Position numbers and translations under genes: made by a program
Notes under the pieces: model-generated
What the model was told of the DNA's origin: nothing
Database searches by the model: none
The model's input: the letters and a program-made list of their open reading frames with translations, nothing else
In this document: piece after piece, positions 38,101 to 49,196 of the stretch
Numbering within the stretch: position 1 is the first letter of the stretch
How the letters are laid out: the number at the start of each line of letters is the position of its first letter
Origin: Drosophila persimilis
Lineage: Eukaryota; Arthropoda; Insecta; Diptera; Drosophilidae
NCBI RefSeq assembly: GCF_003286085.1
Contig: NW_020825289.1
Coordinates: 10,664,001 to 10,728,000, forward strand
DNA: 64,000 nucleotides
Direction: 5' to 3'

Positions 38101-39631
38101 ATATATACTATAGAGCTCATATATGACCGATAACATTGACACTTTCTGCACTCCATCTAGACCACATACAGACATATGTAAGTACGAGCGACTTCTGGAC
38201 TAGACTGGCACTGGAATCTCCTACATATATATTTCCTATACGTTCGAGTTCGAGTAAGTATGGATGTTTAATGCAGATTCACAGCTGACAAAAGTAAAGC
38301 TTGTGTACGAACTAGAATAACTAGTTGCGAGTTGTTAAAGATCGTATTATTGTTGTAGTGATGGATTTAGTGTAAACTATAAATTGTAAATTGTTATGGT
38401 ACGATGGTACGATTAACGATTAACGGAGTTTATTATTATCGGAGATATACATATTAGTTTTTACGATTTATAGGTATTCTCTCTTTAAGTTCCGTTTGTT
38501 CTTTGTCCATCCCAGATCCCGACTGGATCTGTATAGTTCTTTGGTACACGCCTAAATAGAATTTTTAATAGCAATCCATGTAACTACAATATACATACAT
38601 GTGAAGTACATAATATATAGTACTCATATCTTTATCATATCTGTATTATTTTTTTTTGAATAATTTATTGCTCTACATATGGTATTTGTATATTCTGTAT
38701 CAATACTTTTCCCGTTCTGCTCTTCGTGTTTTATGAATTAGACTACGTTGGATGTCATGTCTATGCTTTATGTACAGTGTGGAATGTAACCTTGTGTGAG
38801 TGGTGTGGTTAATGTTTTACTAACTATAACAGAGGCTAGCATATCAGATACATAATCTACTCGCACTGCGACAGTGTTAAATTAGTTAATAACTTGTATT
38901 TAATAATTATTTCTCTTTTGACTGTTTCTTTTTTGTTCCTTCCCTTTTGTAAATCACATTCGCGCAGTTTGGATGCAATGGCTGATGCGTGGGGACATTG
39001 GGGGCTTCTTGAGTGATAGCGTAGTCACGTTCCTGAGCTTTTACGATAAACTCGACAGCGAGCGACAGAGAGAAAGTGTTGGACAGAAAGCTCTGGTTCG
39101 GGTTTTATAGACAGAGAGGGGGAGCGAGACAAGATTGTGATCGGTTGACTAACGGTAAACATTAAGTTGTGTTCGAAAAAGGATCGAGAGAGAGAGATAG
39201 AGATAGAGATACAGAGAGAGTTAGTGAGAGAAAGAGAGTTAAGAAAGTTCGAGAGAAATTAAGCTTTACGAGCTGACATTTAAATGCATCCATAATTTGA
39301 GTATAGCGGCAACCTAATTTTACACAATACACATAAATATCAAATAATTTGCATTCTGCACTCTGCATTCTGCTTTTGCATTCTGCATTTTGCATTTTCA
39401 TTTCGCATTTACATAGTGTCATTTACAAATGTGTTGGTGTGTGAGAGTTGTAGAAATACTGCATATGTATGTATGTAGTTGGTATAAGTATCTGGCATCG
39501 GTAGTATACAAAATAGTAGACAGTGCTTTTGGTATATTCTTTTTTCATCTTTATCGTATTAGGTAAATATCTGCATCTGCATATGTAGCTGTATGTGTGT
39601 GGGGCTTGTTTTTCTCGCTTGCGGGAACTGT
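35111..39631 (-). other. AT-rich region, probable long 3' UTR of brp
   Basis: The stretch from the brp stop codon to the relic at 35.1 kb has no coding exon. It is AT-rich, with TATG/TATA microsatellites near 35245-35270, 35460-35490, 36040-36065 and 39465-39480, and GA runs at 39185-39240. Minus-strand AATAAA signals occur at 38664-38669, 38429-38434, 37673-37678 and 36245-36250, so several polyadenylation sites are possible. Neuronal fly genes often have long 3' UTRs. How much of this is transcribed cannot be read from the sequence. Confidence 0.4.
39350..39412 (-). repeat. Degenerate TGCATTC tandem in the putative brp 3' UTR
   Basis: The plus strand repeats gcattctgca/gcattttgca about six times in 60 bases. 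On the transcript strand this gives repeated TGCAGAATGC/TGCAAAATGC units. Confidence 0.7.
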
Positions 39632-39667
39632 TTAGAAAAAGCTCTTCAAGAAGCCAGCTGGTCCAGC
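39632..39667 (-). CDS. brp: brp last coding exon (AGPAGFLKSFF, stop)
   Basis: Acceptor CTCTCCTCAG, then 11 codons and TAA. With the last six codons of the preceding exon it forms the 17-residue C-terminal tail that tethers vesicles in melanogaster. The tail appears fully conserved here. Confidence 0.93.
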   Translation of the reverse strand, partial: AGPAGFLKSFF

Positions 39668-42600
39668 CTGAGGAGAGAGAGTAGGGGGCTTAACTTTGTG
39701 GAACGGTTAAGGGAGCGACCTAAAGAGAACTTACATCCTGCTGCTGCTGTTGTTGCGTTTGTGCTTGTTTGACTTTGGCTTGAGCGATCTTTAAGGCTCT
39801 GAAACGAAAGGGACAGATAATGAGCTTCTGATCGGGCTGGGCTCGTCTGCTTGATGGGAGCTACTCACTGTTGCAAATCCATGATGGTCTTCTCCTTGGC
39901 ATTCTGCTCCTCCTGCGACATTTGTACCAATTGCAGCAAACGCTCCGTTTCGGTTGCCGCTTTCTTGTGCTCCTCCTTTGTGTTCTGCAGCTCCTTCACG
40001 CACCTAAGGGGTCCCAAAGCGAAAGAGAGAGCATCCAGTATGGATCAGATAAATGAGAACGGTGTGGAAAATTTTTCGAACTTACGCTTCCAGTTGCCGT
40101 TGCGTGTCCATGAGCTTCTTGTTGAGCTCGCCCGCCGCCGCGGCGCCGCCTCCCTGAGTCTGAAGGGATTTCTCCAGCTGGTCCATCTGCTCCTTGCGCT
40201 TGCGGAGCTGCACATCGAAGTCGGACATCTTCTTCTCCTTGTCCTCGATGTCCTTGCGCTTGGCCTCGATCTGCTTGCGCTGCTCGTCGATGATCTTCCG
40301 CTCGCCCTCGGTGGCCTTGGCCTGGTTGTCGATCTGCCTGCGCACCTCCTCCAGCTGCTTCTGCTGCTGCTCCAGCTGCTGGCGCTGCACATCCGTGGCG
40401 GCAGCTCCCGCACTGCCAGCCTGCTGCAGCTGCTGCATCTGCTGTTGCAGCGTCTGGATCTGTTGCTGCAACTGCTGCACTTGCTGTTGGGAGGTCTGCA
40501 ATTGCTTGGCCTGCTCCTGATTCGAGAGCTGCAAGGAAGGCAAAGAATTTGTATTAGTTTGAAGATGATGATCCCCTGCTGTCCCTTTGGTTAAAAGGAA
40601 CGAACCACTCACCTGACTCTTTTCGAGTTCCTGGACCAACAGTTCTAGCTGCTGTTGGAAGCGATCCCTCTCGGTGCAGGCCGCTTGCAGCTCGGTTCGG
40701 ACCTTCTCCAGCTCCTTTGCATCGACACCGGCTCCGGCTGCGGCACCTGCCGCTGACTGCTGCTGCTGTGCCGCCTGTTGCTGCATCTGCTGCTGCATCT
40801 TCTGCATCTGGGCGTGCTGATCCTTGATGTGTTGGTCCATTAACTGGAGAAGATTTCCCAGCTTAGTCATCTCTAAAGGAGGGACCACCAAGTCCGACAC
40901 TCACCTGGATGCGCTTGTGCATTTCCTGGGCGGCCTTGTCGGCCATGTCGGCGCGTCCCTTCTCCTGCTCGATGACCTTGCGCCACTGCTCGATCTCCTC
41001 GGGGCGGGCGCCCGCCGCCGCTGCTGCCGCCGCCGCCTGCTGAGGTCCTGCCGCGGACAGAGCTCGCTCCGACTCCTGCAGCTTCTGCTGGAGCGCTTGG
41101 ATCTCCTTCTGCATGGCCTGAATTTCGGCGGGGGCTGCCGCTGGCACTTGCTGGCCGTTCCGCAGCTTCCGGTTCTCCTCGCGCGTCTTTTGCAGCTCCG
41201 CCTCGGCGTTCTGTAGCTCCTTCTGGAAGTTCATGAGGATCTCCTGGCTCTTTTCCAGCTGCAGGACGAGCTGCTCCCGCTCCATGGCCAGTTGCTTGAT
41301 GTCGGTCTCCAGCTTCTGCACGTGCTTCTCCAGCTGGGGAAGGGCAGCACCTCCGGCTGCCCCTGCGCCTGCGCTGCGGCTGGCCTGGCGCAGCGACTCC
41401 TTCTCTGACTCGGACTTCTCGAGGCGGTCGTGGAGGCGTCCCAGCTCCGCGCCCATGCGCTCGAACTCGATGCGCGTGGACTCGGTGTTCTCCTGCTGCT
41501 TGGCCAGATGCATTTGCGCCTTCTCCAGTTCCTTGGCCAGGCGACCGGCCTCCAGTTCGGTGGCATCGCGCGACTGCAACGCCTTCTCGAGGCGATCGCG
41601 CAGCCGGTCGATCTCTTGCCGCTCGCCCGCCGACAACCCCGAGGTGGAGGCGGAGGAGCGAACCGGATCGCCGGGGCTCACCGAGGACTGTTGTAGGCGC
41701 AAACGATCGACCTCCTTCAGCAGCTTCTCGTGCTTGTCCCGCGCCTTCTCGCGCTCGATGTGAGCCCGCTCCAGCTCCGAGCGCTGCTTGTCCTGATTGG
41801 CCAGCAGCTTGGCCACCTCTCCCTTGGAGAGCTCCAGCTGCAGGCTGGTCTCGTGCAGCTTCGACTCCATGTTCTGGATCTCGTTCTCGATCTTCTCGTA
41901 CTTGTCCTTGTACTTCTCGAACGACTCCGACTCGTACTGTGACTTGCCGCGGATCGTCTCCAGCTCCATGAGCGTCTTGTCCAGCTTCTCGCGCAGCCGC
42001 TCGTTCTCCTCCTTGAGGCGGCGCGTCTCCCGCCCAAAGGTGTCCACGTCCTGGAGCTTGCGCAGCTCCACCTGGCTCTTCTCGTATCGGTCGCGCATCT
42101 TCTCCAGCTCGACCGCGTAGTGGGCGGCCTCCTCTTTGGCAGCCTCCACGCTGGCTCCCGCCTTGGTCTGGGCGGCATGCGCCCGCTCCAGCTCGTAGGT
42201 GACGCGCTCCAGCTCCGACTGGAAGTGCTCCTTCTCGCCCTGTGCCCGGCGGATGTCCGTTTGCATCTTATCGAACCGATCTCGGTGGTGCTCCAGCTCG
42301 CTGCGGGCATTGTCCTCGCACTCCTTGGCTCGGCTCAGCTGCAGTGCCGCCCGATCGCAGGCCTCCTGGAGCCGCGTGCTCTCGTCTTGGAGTTTGCGCA
42401 GATCCTCGCGGGCCTTGCTGGCGGCCAGGCCCGATCGTTCCGCCTCCACCTCCAGGCGGGCGCGATCAGCCTCGGCGGTGTCGCAGCGAGATTGGAGGCG
42501 GTAGATCTCGTTCTGGGCGCGATCGTACTTCTCCAGCATCTTCTCGAACTCCTTGTTGGAGGTGTCCTTCTCGTCGATCAGTTTCTGGCTGGCGTATAGG

Positions 42601-45600
42601 GCCTTGTCCAGCTTCTCCTTGAGTATCTCCACCTCGGTCACGGCATCGTCCCGCTCCATCTAAAAGAACATAACGAGGGGTAAGGTTTTACTGAGTGGTC
42701 GTTGCCTTGGCTGGGGGTTCCAAGCAGTGTAAGCTACAGATAGATTTACAAACAGCCAATTTCACTGGTTCAGTTTCAGTTCTCATGCGATTTTCGATAG
42801 TTAGTATGCAGCATAGACAAGTCATATATAGAGTTTAGATAGAGCCAATTTTGTTGGGGATATAATTTGAGGGGGATACCTTTGTTCGGTTCGGTGGGGT
42901 AACTTCATCTGGTTTTCGGGGTGTAGGAATTACCTGGAGTTTCTGCTGTATGGCATGTGACTTCTCGTAGCGCTCCTTTAGCACCTCCAGATCCGTTTGC
43001 ATCGCCTCCCGATCGCGAGCCGCCTTCATGAGAAGCGTCTGCGAGGACTCCGAACGCTCCTTGAGCGTTTCCAGCTCGTCTGAGAATTGATCCCGCTCTT
43101 TCTGGATGCGCGCCAGATGCATCTGATCCATGTTCCATGTCCCATATTCCATTTTCCATGTGGAGGTGTGAGTTTTATTTTATTTTAACGAGTGTGGGTG
43201 GGTAGTCGGTAGTGGGTGTGTGGGACAGTTGAAAGATAGTTACGCATACGTAGATATATTGTATATAAGGGGAGAGATATGTATAGATATGCATGGTTTC
43301 AGCTTTCAGAGGGTTAAGCGATAGGGTTACGTTCACAATAAATCAGACACCAATCTAAATGTGTGTTCGGGTAGTGTTGAGTGAGCTCTGACCACGGATG
43401 CCATGTTTTTATCAACGCCATTAGAACGAGAAATGCATTCTTCCTTAAAATATTAAATAAAAACTTAAATCCTCATGGCAACCGTGGCTCAGAATTTGCG
43501 TAGTCTATAGTCTGTGGGGTTAATGTACTTTTAGTTACAGATCTGGGGTTAGCACAACAGAGTTACGATCACAATCACATCACAGATATCTATGGGCGGG
43601 GCTGCAATGTCTCTTAGAGGACCTTCCAAGATGCGTGTACGAGTAGTGTAGAGGGATTTGAAGTGGTGGGGGTGGGAGAACGGGATACAGGGATACGGAC
43701 ATAAGGGCATACCTGAGTCTTCTCCAATTTCTCCCGGATGCGATCAGTGTCTAGGGTGAGGGTCTCGCGCTCCTTCTGCATGCGCGCCGCCTGTCCCAGA
43801 GCCTTGTCCAGCTGCGATTGGAGGTTGTCGTAGTCGTAGGTGAGCTTCTCCTTCTCGAGCACCAGGCGTCGGTTCTCGGTGCACGCCTTGTCCAGCTTGT
43901 CCTGCAGGTGGTCGACCTCGTTCTGGGCCTTGTCCAGCGAGTTCTGCAGCTTCTCATGCTGGAGCTGCGCTTTGCCCAGCGTGGCCTGGGTGCGCTCCAT
44001 CTCCTCCTTGATCTTTTCAACCTCGGAGAAGGCCTAGGCAAAGGATTTCGGGCAGTGAAAGTGAGTGTGGTGGGTTCAGGAGCCCTGGGAGGAGGGTAAC
44101 TATAGCTAGACTTTTTTGCCTACCCGGTCGCGATCGGCATGGATGCGCGAGACGCCGCTCTGCGCCTTCTCCAGCTCCTGGCGCAGACTCTCCTGTTCGC
44201 CCTGCGCGTTTTCCAGCTTCGCCTTCAGCCGATAGACCTCGCCCTGACTCTTTTCCAGCTTCTCCTGCAGGGCAGCGCCCTCTTCACGTGCCCGTTCCGC
44301 ATCCGACTATTCGATTGGTTGGGTTATCGGGTAAACGTTATCAAGAATTGGAGCCGATCGTTCGATTGATCGTTGGGTTCGTTGGTGTGTTATATTGTTG
44401 TAGTTGTAGTTGAGGGGTAGATTGGAGGGTTGGATAACGGATATTATTTACAGGCAACCAAATGAGGAAGGTTCTTAAATGACTGACTTGACTGACTGAT
44501 CGACTGATTGTCTGACAGATTAGTAAACATTAAACAAAGGCTAAGGTGAACAACGAGTACGATAACGATTACTTAAGGTACGATAGCGATTAAAAACACG
44601 ATTACAAAGTCTAGCGAGCGATCAATTTATTCTGCGAGCGACTGACAGAGACAGAGAGACAGAAAGAGCGAGTGGGAGAGCACAAGAAGCGAGCAAACTA
44701 TAGACAGAGGACAGAGGACAAAGGATGGGAGGCAATGGTAGTCTCTTCTGGATAAGGTTAGTTAATGATTGTTTATGATAACAGATGGAGAATATATGGC
44801 TGACAGTTGGGGAGTACTATATTTATGGATAACGGAAACAGATCAGAAACGGATCAGGATTTGACACGGAGAAAGAGCAGATTGGAAAAAACGGACTTAG
44901 GAGATGGGGAACAGTTGACAAAACGGCTTGGGAAATGTTATGGATAATACTTTGGTGATGGAATGAGCATTTACATGTCGCTTGGAAGAAGCAATAGGGA
45001 AAGTACAAGTAGCGAGCGACAGAGAGCGAGAAAGTAAGTGATTAAGGAAGAAGAGAAAGTGCGAGAGAGCAAAGTAAGGCAAAGTGTGGGTTATAGTGTG
45101 GTATGAGTGTTTTTGAGTGAGTGAAAGTTAGAGCTCAGCCAAATCAATTGACTGCGAAGAGAGCTAAGCAACCTTCCGCTTCCGTTTTACGGGTACTCCA
45201 TCCTGGCTATGCCTTTGGGTGTGAGTGTATAAGCCGTCTTTCTGTGCGAGTGTGCGTGCGTGTATGTGGGAGGGATTAATGCCAACGGCAAAAGATTTTC
45301 GAGACCAGACCAACATCAGCGCAGGGGATACGAGTGCTTTGTCATACTTTGCTGGCATCCGGGATCCGGATCGGGGCAGGAACTGAGAGATGAATTTCAG
45401 GCGATGTTCCTTGTACAAGGTCAATATACAAATGTGTGTGGGAGTGTGATTATGATTGTTATCATAAATGTACATATGTATACTAAATGGATAAGTTGGC
45501 ATATGTATATAGGTATATGTATATGTGTATGGCAGGTTAGTATATCAGGCAATGCATTTAAGTTACATTAAATTGAACAAGTGACAGATGGCAACTATTT

Positions 45601-48600
45601 TTGGTATTCTTTTTGGTTTTCTTTGAATAATTTAGATACTTTGGCATATGGTCAGATGCAGTTCAAGTTTGAATTCAAATTCGAATTCGATTACGATTAG
45701 TTGCTTTACTAAAAACTTGTTTGTCTTTTGGTTACGTTTCTTTCGAAGCAGTTTTACTCACAAAACGTTTTTCAGTTTCGCCCTATATTTAGAGAATGAA
45801 TGTAAGCACAACGGTTTAGATAGAGTATTGGTTTTAGTATAAATTGTCGCAAGTGTGTACAGTTTAAAATAAATTACAGATTACAGCTTAAAGCTTACAT
45901 TTACAGTTACAGTTACAGTTACGTTAGGTTTAGGAAGAAATCGAAAAAAACGAAAAGAAGCTCAAATCGTAGCCGTTTTACTCGTGGCTTAGCAAGTGCT
46001 GCAGTGTCTGTGTGGGTCACCAATGCGCGGTTTGTGTGTGTGTGTGTGTTTGTAGGCTTATCGGGGTCACCAATGGCAGCGAAGGTGTGATAGGCAGGAC
46101 AAAGAGATAGAGAGGCAGGTGGAGTCCCTCCTCGAGTGTGGTATTTGTGTTTGTGTTGTGGTGTGTGGAAGTGGGGTCTCCTCATCGCTTGTTCAAGAGT
46201 TTGGTCCATTAACAGAGTACACGCACACAGAATTATATACACATATATAGTTGCACGTGAGAGTTTCAATTGCAATGCGTTTCTGAGTTCGATATATATG
46301 TTATATATTATAAATAGGTATGTAATACTAACTAAAAGAGCATTCGGTTATGCATATCGATATATGTATATGGCTGTCACTGCACAATATATATACTGAG
46401 TAGTAGTATAGCAAGGACCGTACCTGTGTGACTCTCAGCTCTGCTTGGGTGCGTCGCAGCTCGGCGGCCGCCTTGTCGGCCCGCTCCGTGGCCCGGTCCA
46501 GCTCCTGGGACGTGGTCATCGTGGTCCTGCCAAATGATGTCTGGACGAGACGCGAAACATTTAAATTAGTTTATTTCAACCGGAGCGGAGTCGCTGGGGT
46601 AACAAGTGCAAACAACTATTAAAAGCAGATCAGGCCATTAGCAAATGTAATTGAATAGATGTGGTGCGAATAGTATGTGTAGATGAGTCCAGCAGGCTAG
46701 CTGTCTTACGAATAGACCCGATCCATGAGGCTGTGAATGATTCAATGAGATATTTGCATTTTGGATTTGGTTTTTGCCTCTAGCTTAGCTCCAGATTGGA
46801 CTTTTGGTGTACTTTGGGTGCATTTGACGCTTGTTTCTCTATGCGATATACGAGGATACGTACAGTACTATGTACGTACGTATGTGGGTCTAGGTTTGTG
46901 GCTAGTCTGGGTCAGCGGCTTGGCCGACTTACCGATATCTTGCCCGTTTCGAACATTAACTTTTGTACATTCTGCAAGAGTACGATACGAACAAATGTTT
47001 ATATACTTATGACTTAATAGGTCTGCACATATGTGCATTTAATTGTATGCATTTAGCATGTTCAGCAGCCATTCAACACGTTCTCCCTTTCAGGGAAACA
47101 CTCTCATTTGTCTGCGCATCGATTAAATCAAAACCTAACTAGGGGCACAGGGTCTAACTGAACTAACAGGCTACTGAAGGTGCTGAAGGAGTTAATCCTG
47201 TCTAAGCATCTAAAAGAGTGCAATATGTTAGGTCTTTATCGGATCTGGGTTTGGTGGAAACTAAGTAAAACGTCAGCCTGCCTGCTGGCACTAAATGCAA
47301 GAACCGACGGAACTAAGGGAAAATAAACAAGAGTTGCTACGAGCAACGAGTGTCGGCTACGTGATATACGATACGATACGATATACGATTAAGGATTAAG
47401 GAGATGCGGTGTGCGGCGTTGCGGTGTGCATAATAGCAATATATGTATGTATGTACGTATTGTCGATGCGCCCATTTGCGCTATTACGATATTCTCTTAA
47501 ACGATATTCACGATTTTAGTGTACAAAAAATGTATATTCATATAATTACAAATTACTGCATTTTAAAGTTCGACTCTGTGATTTACGATATTCAGTATTT
47601 CGATACTCGCAATAAAAAAGTGAAGAACTGTGATACTCGAATACGATTTTCGCTGTTATTTGCATCAATGAGATTAATGTACAAAAAAACTACGATATTC
47701 AAGTCCACGGTATTCGACAATAGCACTTTCGAAATCACAATACTATATACAAAATGTTGTGGTGCTTAACTGCTTAACGGTATGAGCAGATACGATATTC
47801 GAAATAACGATATACGAATTACGATATTATGCAGTCTATGGCTAATTGGAAGATGGAATTTGGCGTTTAAATCTTACTTTGTGTAGTGTGGTCTGTTCTT
47901 CTAGCTGCAGCTATATTTGGTTTATGTTGGGTGAGTTTTAAGTTGGTTGTAGTTGTTGTTGGGTAGTTGGGGATGCGTTACGTGTACATGTAAATACATA
48001 TTCAGATATAGATATAGATATAGATATAGGTATATAGATATTGATGTAGATATTGATATTGATAGGTACACATGTATGTATGTGTGTAGACTCATATGGG
48101 TAGATAGTAGATTATCGATATTATCTATGCATGTCTTTAGATTATATATACAAAGCACACACATACAGATACAAAGATAGCTTTGGGGGGTAGTCGAGGG
48201 AACTGGCAATAATGCACGAGTACCTGGGAACGCTCCAGATCGTGTTTCAGCCGCTCGTTCTCCAGTTCGAGGCGGGCGATCCGTTGCTTGGTGGACTCCC
48301 AGTCGGCGCTGCTTCGTCCCATCTCGCAGGTGGCCTTCTCGAGCTCCGCCTTCGACTTGCCCAGCTCGCTCTGGGAAGCCTCCAACTTGATCTCGAGCCT
48401 CTCGCGCTCGTTGACGGCCCGCTCCAGGCGGGTCTGCAGCTTCTCAACGTCGCTCTCGGCGGCGCGCAACTTGATTTTGTAGTCAGCCACCTCACGCTCG
48501 TGCAGATCGCGCTCCTCCTGCTTCTCGTGCTCGGCCCGATCGCGCTGATCGCGCAGCTGGGCCATCTGCTTCTCCTTGTCGCCGATGGCTTCCTCGAGGC

Positions 48601-49196
48601 TGGTCAGAGCACCTTCGGAGCTGCTGTGGTGGGCCTGCATGGCCGACAGACGGGCCCGGGCCATGTCCACCTGGTTGTCCTTCTCCTTGAGCAGATCCTC
48701 CAAGTTCTCGATCTGTTAATGAGAGTGGACCAAGATCGGTTTCAAGGTGAGTTCTGGGTGGAGCTGGGCGGCTAACTGGGGGAGAGCTAACCTTGCGCTG
48801 CAGCACACTGATCTTGCGATCCTTGATGTCCATATGATCCTTGAGTTCGGTCAGCTCGCTGGTGAGACGGTTGCGCTCCTGCACCGTCTGTAGGGTGCCC
48901 TGGGTCTTCTTCTCGATCAGGCGGTTCTTCTCCTCGAGGCGGGCCCGCATCTCCTCCACGTCCGAATGCAGCATGTTGTAGTGCTCCTCTTTGGCACATA
49001 GCGACTCCTTGAGCACCGCTATGTGCCGCTGATAGTCCTAGCGGGAATTACGTTACTGTGCAAACGACTATTTTTGGATTGAGGCCCTGTTCAGGCTTTT
49101 ATTTACCTGATGCTGCTCCTCCAGTGTTTTCATTTTGGCCGCCATCGCCAGGATCTCTTGATCCCTTCTTTGTATTTCAAGACGAAATTCGTCCAA
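39632..49196 (-). CDS. brp: Bruchpilot active-zone scaffold, C-terminal 1445 residues (14 exons)
   Basis: Fourteen exons (49107-49196, 48792-49037, 48224-48712, 46933-46971, 46424-46540, 44124-44306, 43713-44033, 42934-43122, 40905-42659, 40613-40843, 40086-40528, 39869-40003, 39735-39798, 39632-39667) total 4338 nt and read continuously through GT/AG junctions. The product runs from LDEFRLEIQRR to FLKSFF and matches BRP throughout. It is nearly unbroken heptad coiled coil with Gln-rich runs near the end. BRP is the fly ELKS/CAST/ERC-family protein that builds presynaptic T-bars, clusters Ca2+ channels and, through its last 17 residues, tethers synaptic vesicles. The first ~285 residues (N-terminal exons) lie right of the window. 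The start given here is an exon boundary, not a start codon. Confidence 0.95.
39735..39798 (-). CDS. brp: brp exon 13 of 14 in window
   Basis: 64 nt, entered after two bases of a Gln codon and leaving in phase 0 (CAGGAT|GTAAGT). Encodes ALKIAQAKVKQAQT and a run of six Gln ending in Asp. Confidence 0.92.
39869..40003 (-). CDS. brp: brp exon 12 of 14 in window
   Basis: 135 nt. Acceptor CCCTTAG|GTGCGTG; donor CAACA|GTGAGT. Encodes CVKELQNTKEEHKKAAT through KTIMDLQ. Confidence 0.92.
40086..40528 (-). CDS. brp: brp exon 11 of 14 in window
   Basis: 443 nt between TTGCAG|CTCTCG and GGAAGC|GTAAGT. Encodes Gln-rich coiled coil (QLQTSQQQVQQLQQQ...), then GERKIIDEQRKQIEAKRKD and QGGGAAAAGELNKKLMDTQ. 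Confidence 0.93.
40613..40843 (-). CDS. brp: brp exon 10 of 14 in window
   Basis: 231 nt, phase 0 at both ends (CTCCAG|TTAATG; AGTCAG|GTGAGT). Encodes LMDQHIKDQHAQMQKMQQQ, an Ala/Gln-rich linker, then ELEKVRTELQAACTERDR. Confidence 0.93.
40905..42659 (-). CDS. brp: brp large coiled-coil exon 9 of 14 in window
   Basis: 1755 nt, 585 codons, phase 0. Acceptor TTTTAG|ATGGAG; donor ATCCAG|GTGAGT. It carries most of the C-terminal coiled coil (MERDDAVTEVEILKEKLDKA to MADKAAQEMHKRIQ), interrupted near its middle by a Ser/Pro-rich SSVSPGDPVRSSASTS linker and later by an Ala-rich stretch. By itself the exon opens with ATG, so automated callers may start a separate gene here. Confidence 0.95.
42934..43122 (-). 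CDS. brp: brp exon 8 of 14 in window
   Basis: 189 nt, 63 codons, phase 0. Encodes MHLARIQKERDQFSDELETL to SHAIQQKLQ; donor CTCCAG|GTAATT. The acceptor (ATGGATCAG|ATGCAT) is preceded by about 35 bases of purine-rich sequence in place of a polypyrimidine tract. The reading frame and protein match still fix the boundary. Confidence 0.88.
43713..44033 (-). CDS. brp: brp exon 7 of 14 in window
   Basis: 321 nt, phase 0 (TGCCTAG|GCCTTC; ACTCAG|GTATGC). Encodes AFSEVEKIKEEMERTQAT through DTDRIREKLEKTQ, all heptad coiled coil. Confidence 0.93.
44124..44306 (-). CDS. brp: brp exon 6 of 14 in window
   Basis: 183 nt, phase 0 (CGAATAG|TCGGAT; GACCGG|GTAGGC). Encodes SDAERAREEGAALQEKLE through SGVSRIHADRDR. 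Confidence 0.92.
44307..46423 (-). other. brp intron, 2.1 kb
   Basis: Between coding exons 6 and 5. Contains purine-rich stretches (44640-44720, 45010-45075), an (ACAGTT) run at 45900-45922 and a GT run near 46033-46050. No exon is supported inside it. Confidence 0.7.
46424..46540 (-). CDS. brp: brp exon 5 of 14 in window
   Basis: 117 nt, phase 0 (TCGTCCAG|ACATCA; ACACAG|GTACGG). Encodes TSFGRTTMTTSQELDRA through LRRTQAELRVTQ. Confidence 0.92.
46933..46971 (-). CDS. brp: brp 39-nt microexon 4 of 14 in window
   Basis: 39 nt, phase 0 at both ends (CTTGCAG|AATGTA; ATATCG|GTAAGT), encoding NVQKLMFETGKIS. It is flanked by introns of 392 and 1252 nt. Its symmetry makes skipping frame-neutral. Confidence 0.9.
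46972..48223 (-). other. brp intron, 1.25 kb, with tacgatattc-like repeats
   Basis: Between coding exons 4 and 3. The part at 47365-47835 repeats variants of acgatattc/cgatatacg about ten times in both orientations. 48002-48062 is a GATATA run. No coding potential. Confidence 0.7.
48224..48712 (-). CDS. brp: brp exon 3 of 14 in window
   Basis: 489 nt, phase 0 (TTAACAG|ATCGAG; TCCCAG|GTACTC). Encodes IENLEDLLKEKDNQVDMAR through LENERLKHDLERSQ. Confidence 0.94.
48792..49037 (-). CDS. brp: brp exon 2 of 14 in window
   Basis: 246 nt, phase 0 (CCGCTAG|GACTAT; CGCAAG|GTTAGC). Encodes DYQRHIAVLKESLCAKEEHY through DRKISVLQRK, the region most like vertebrate ELKS/CAST. Confidence 0.94.
49107..49196 (-). 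CDS. brp: brp exon 1 of 14 in window
   Basis: 90 nt, 30 codons, phase 0 (CCACAG|TTGGAC; CATCAG|GTAAAT). Encodes LDEFRLEIQRRDQEILAM through EEQHQ. The exon that normally precedes it (ending ...MAQKQ in melanogaster) is not in the window. Confidence 0.92.

Noticed and set aside
41233-42622. Several long frames opposite or within the large brp exon
   Set aside because: They are shadow frames of the GC-rich coiled-coil coding sequence; the brp frame alone matches a known protein and uses consensus splice sites.
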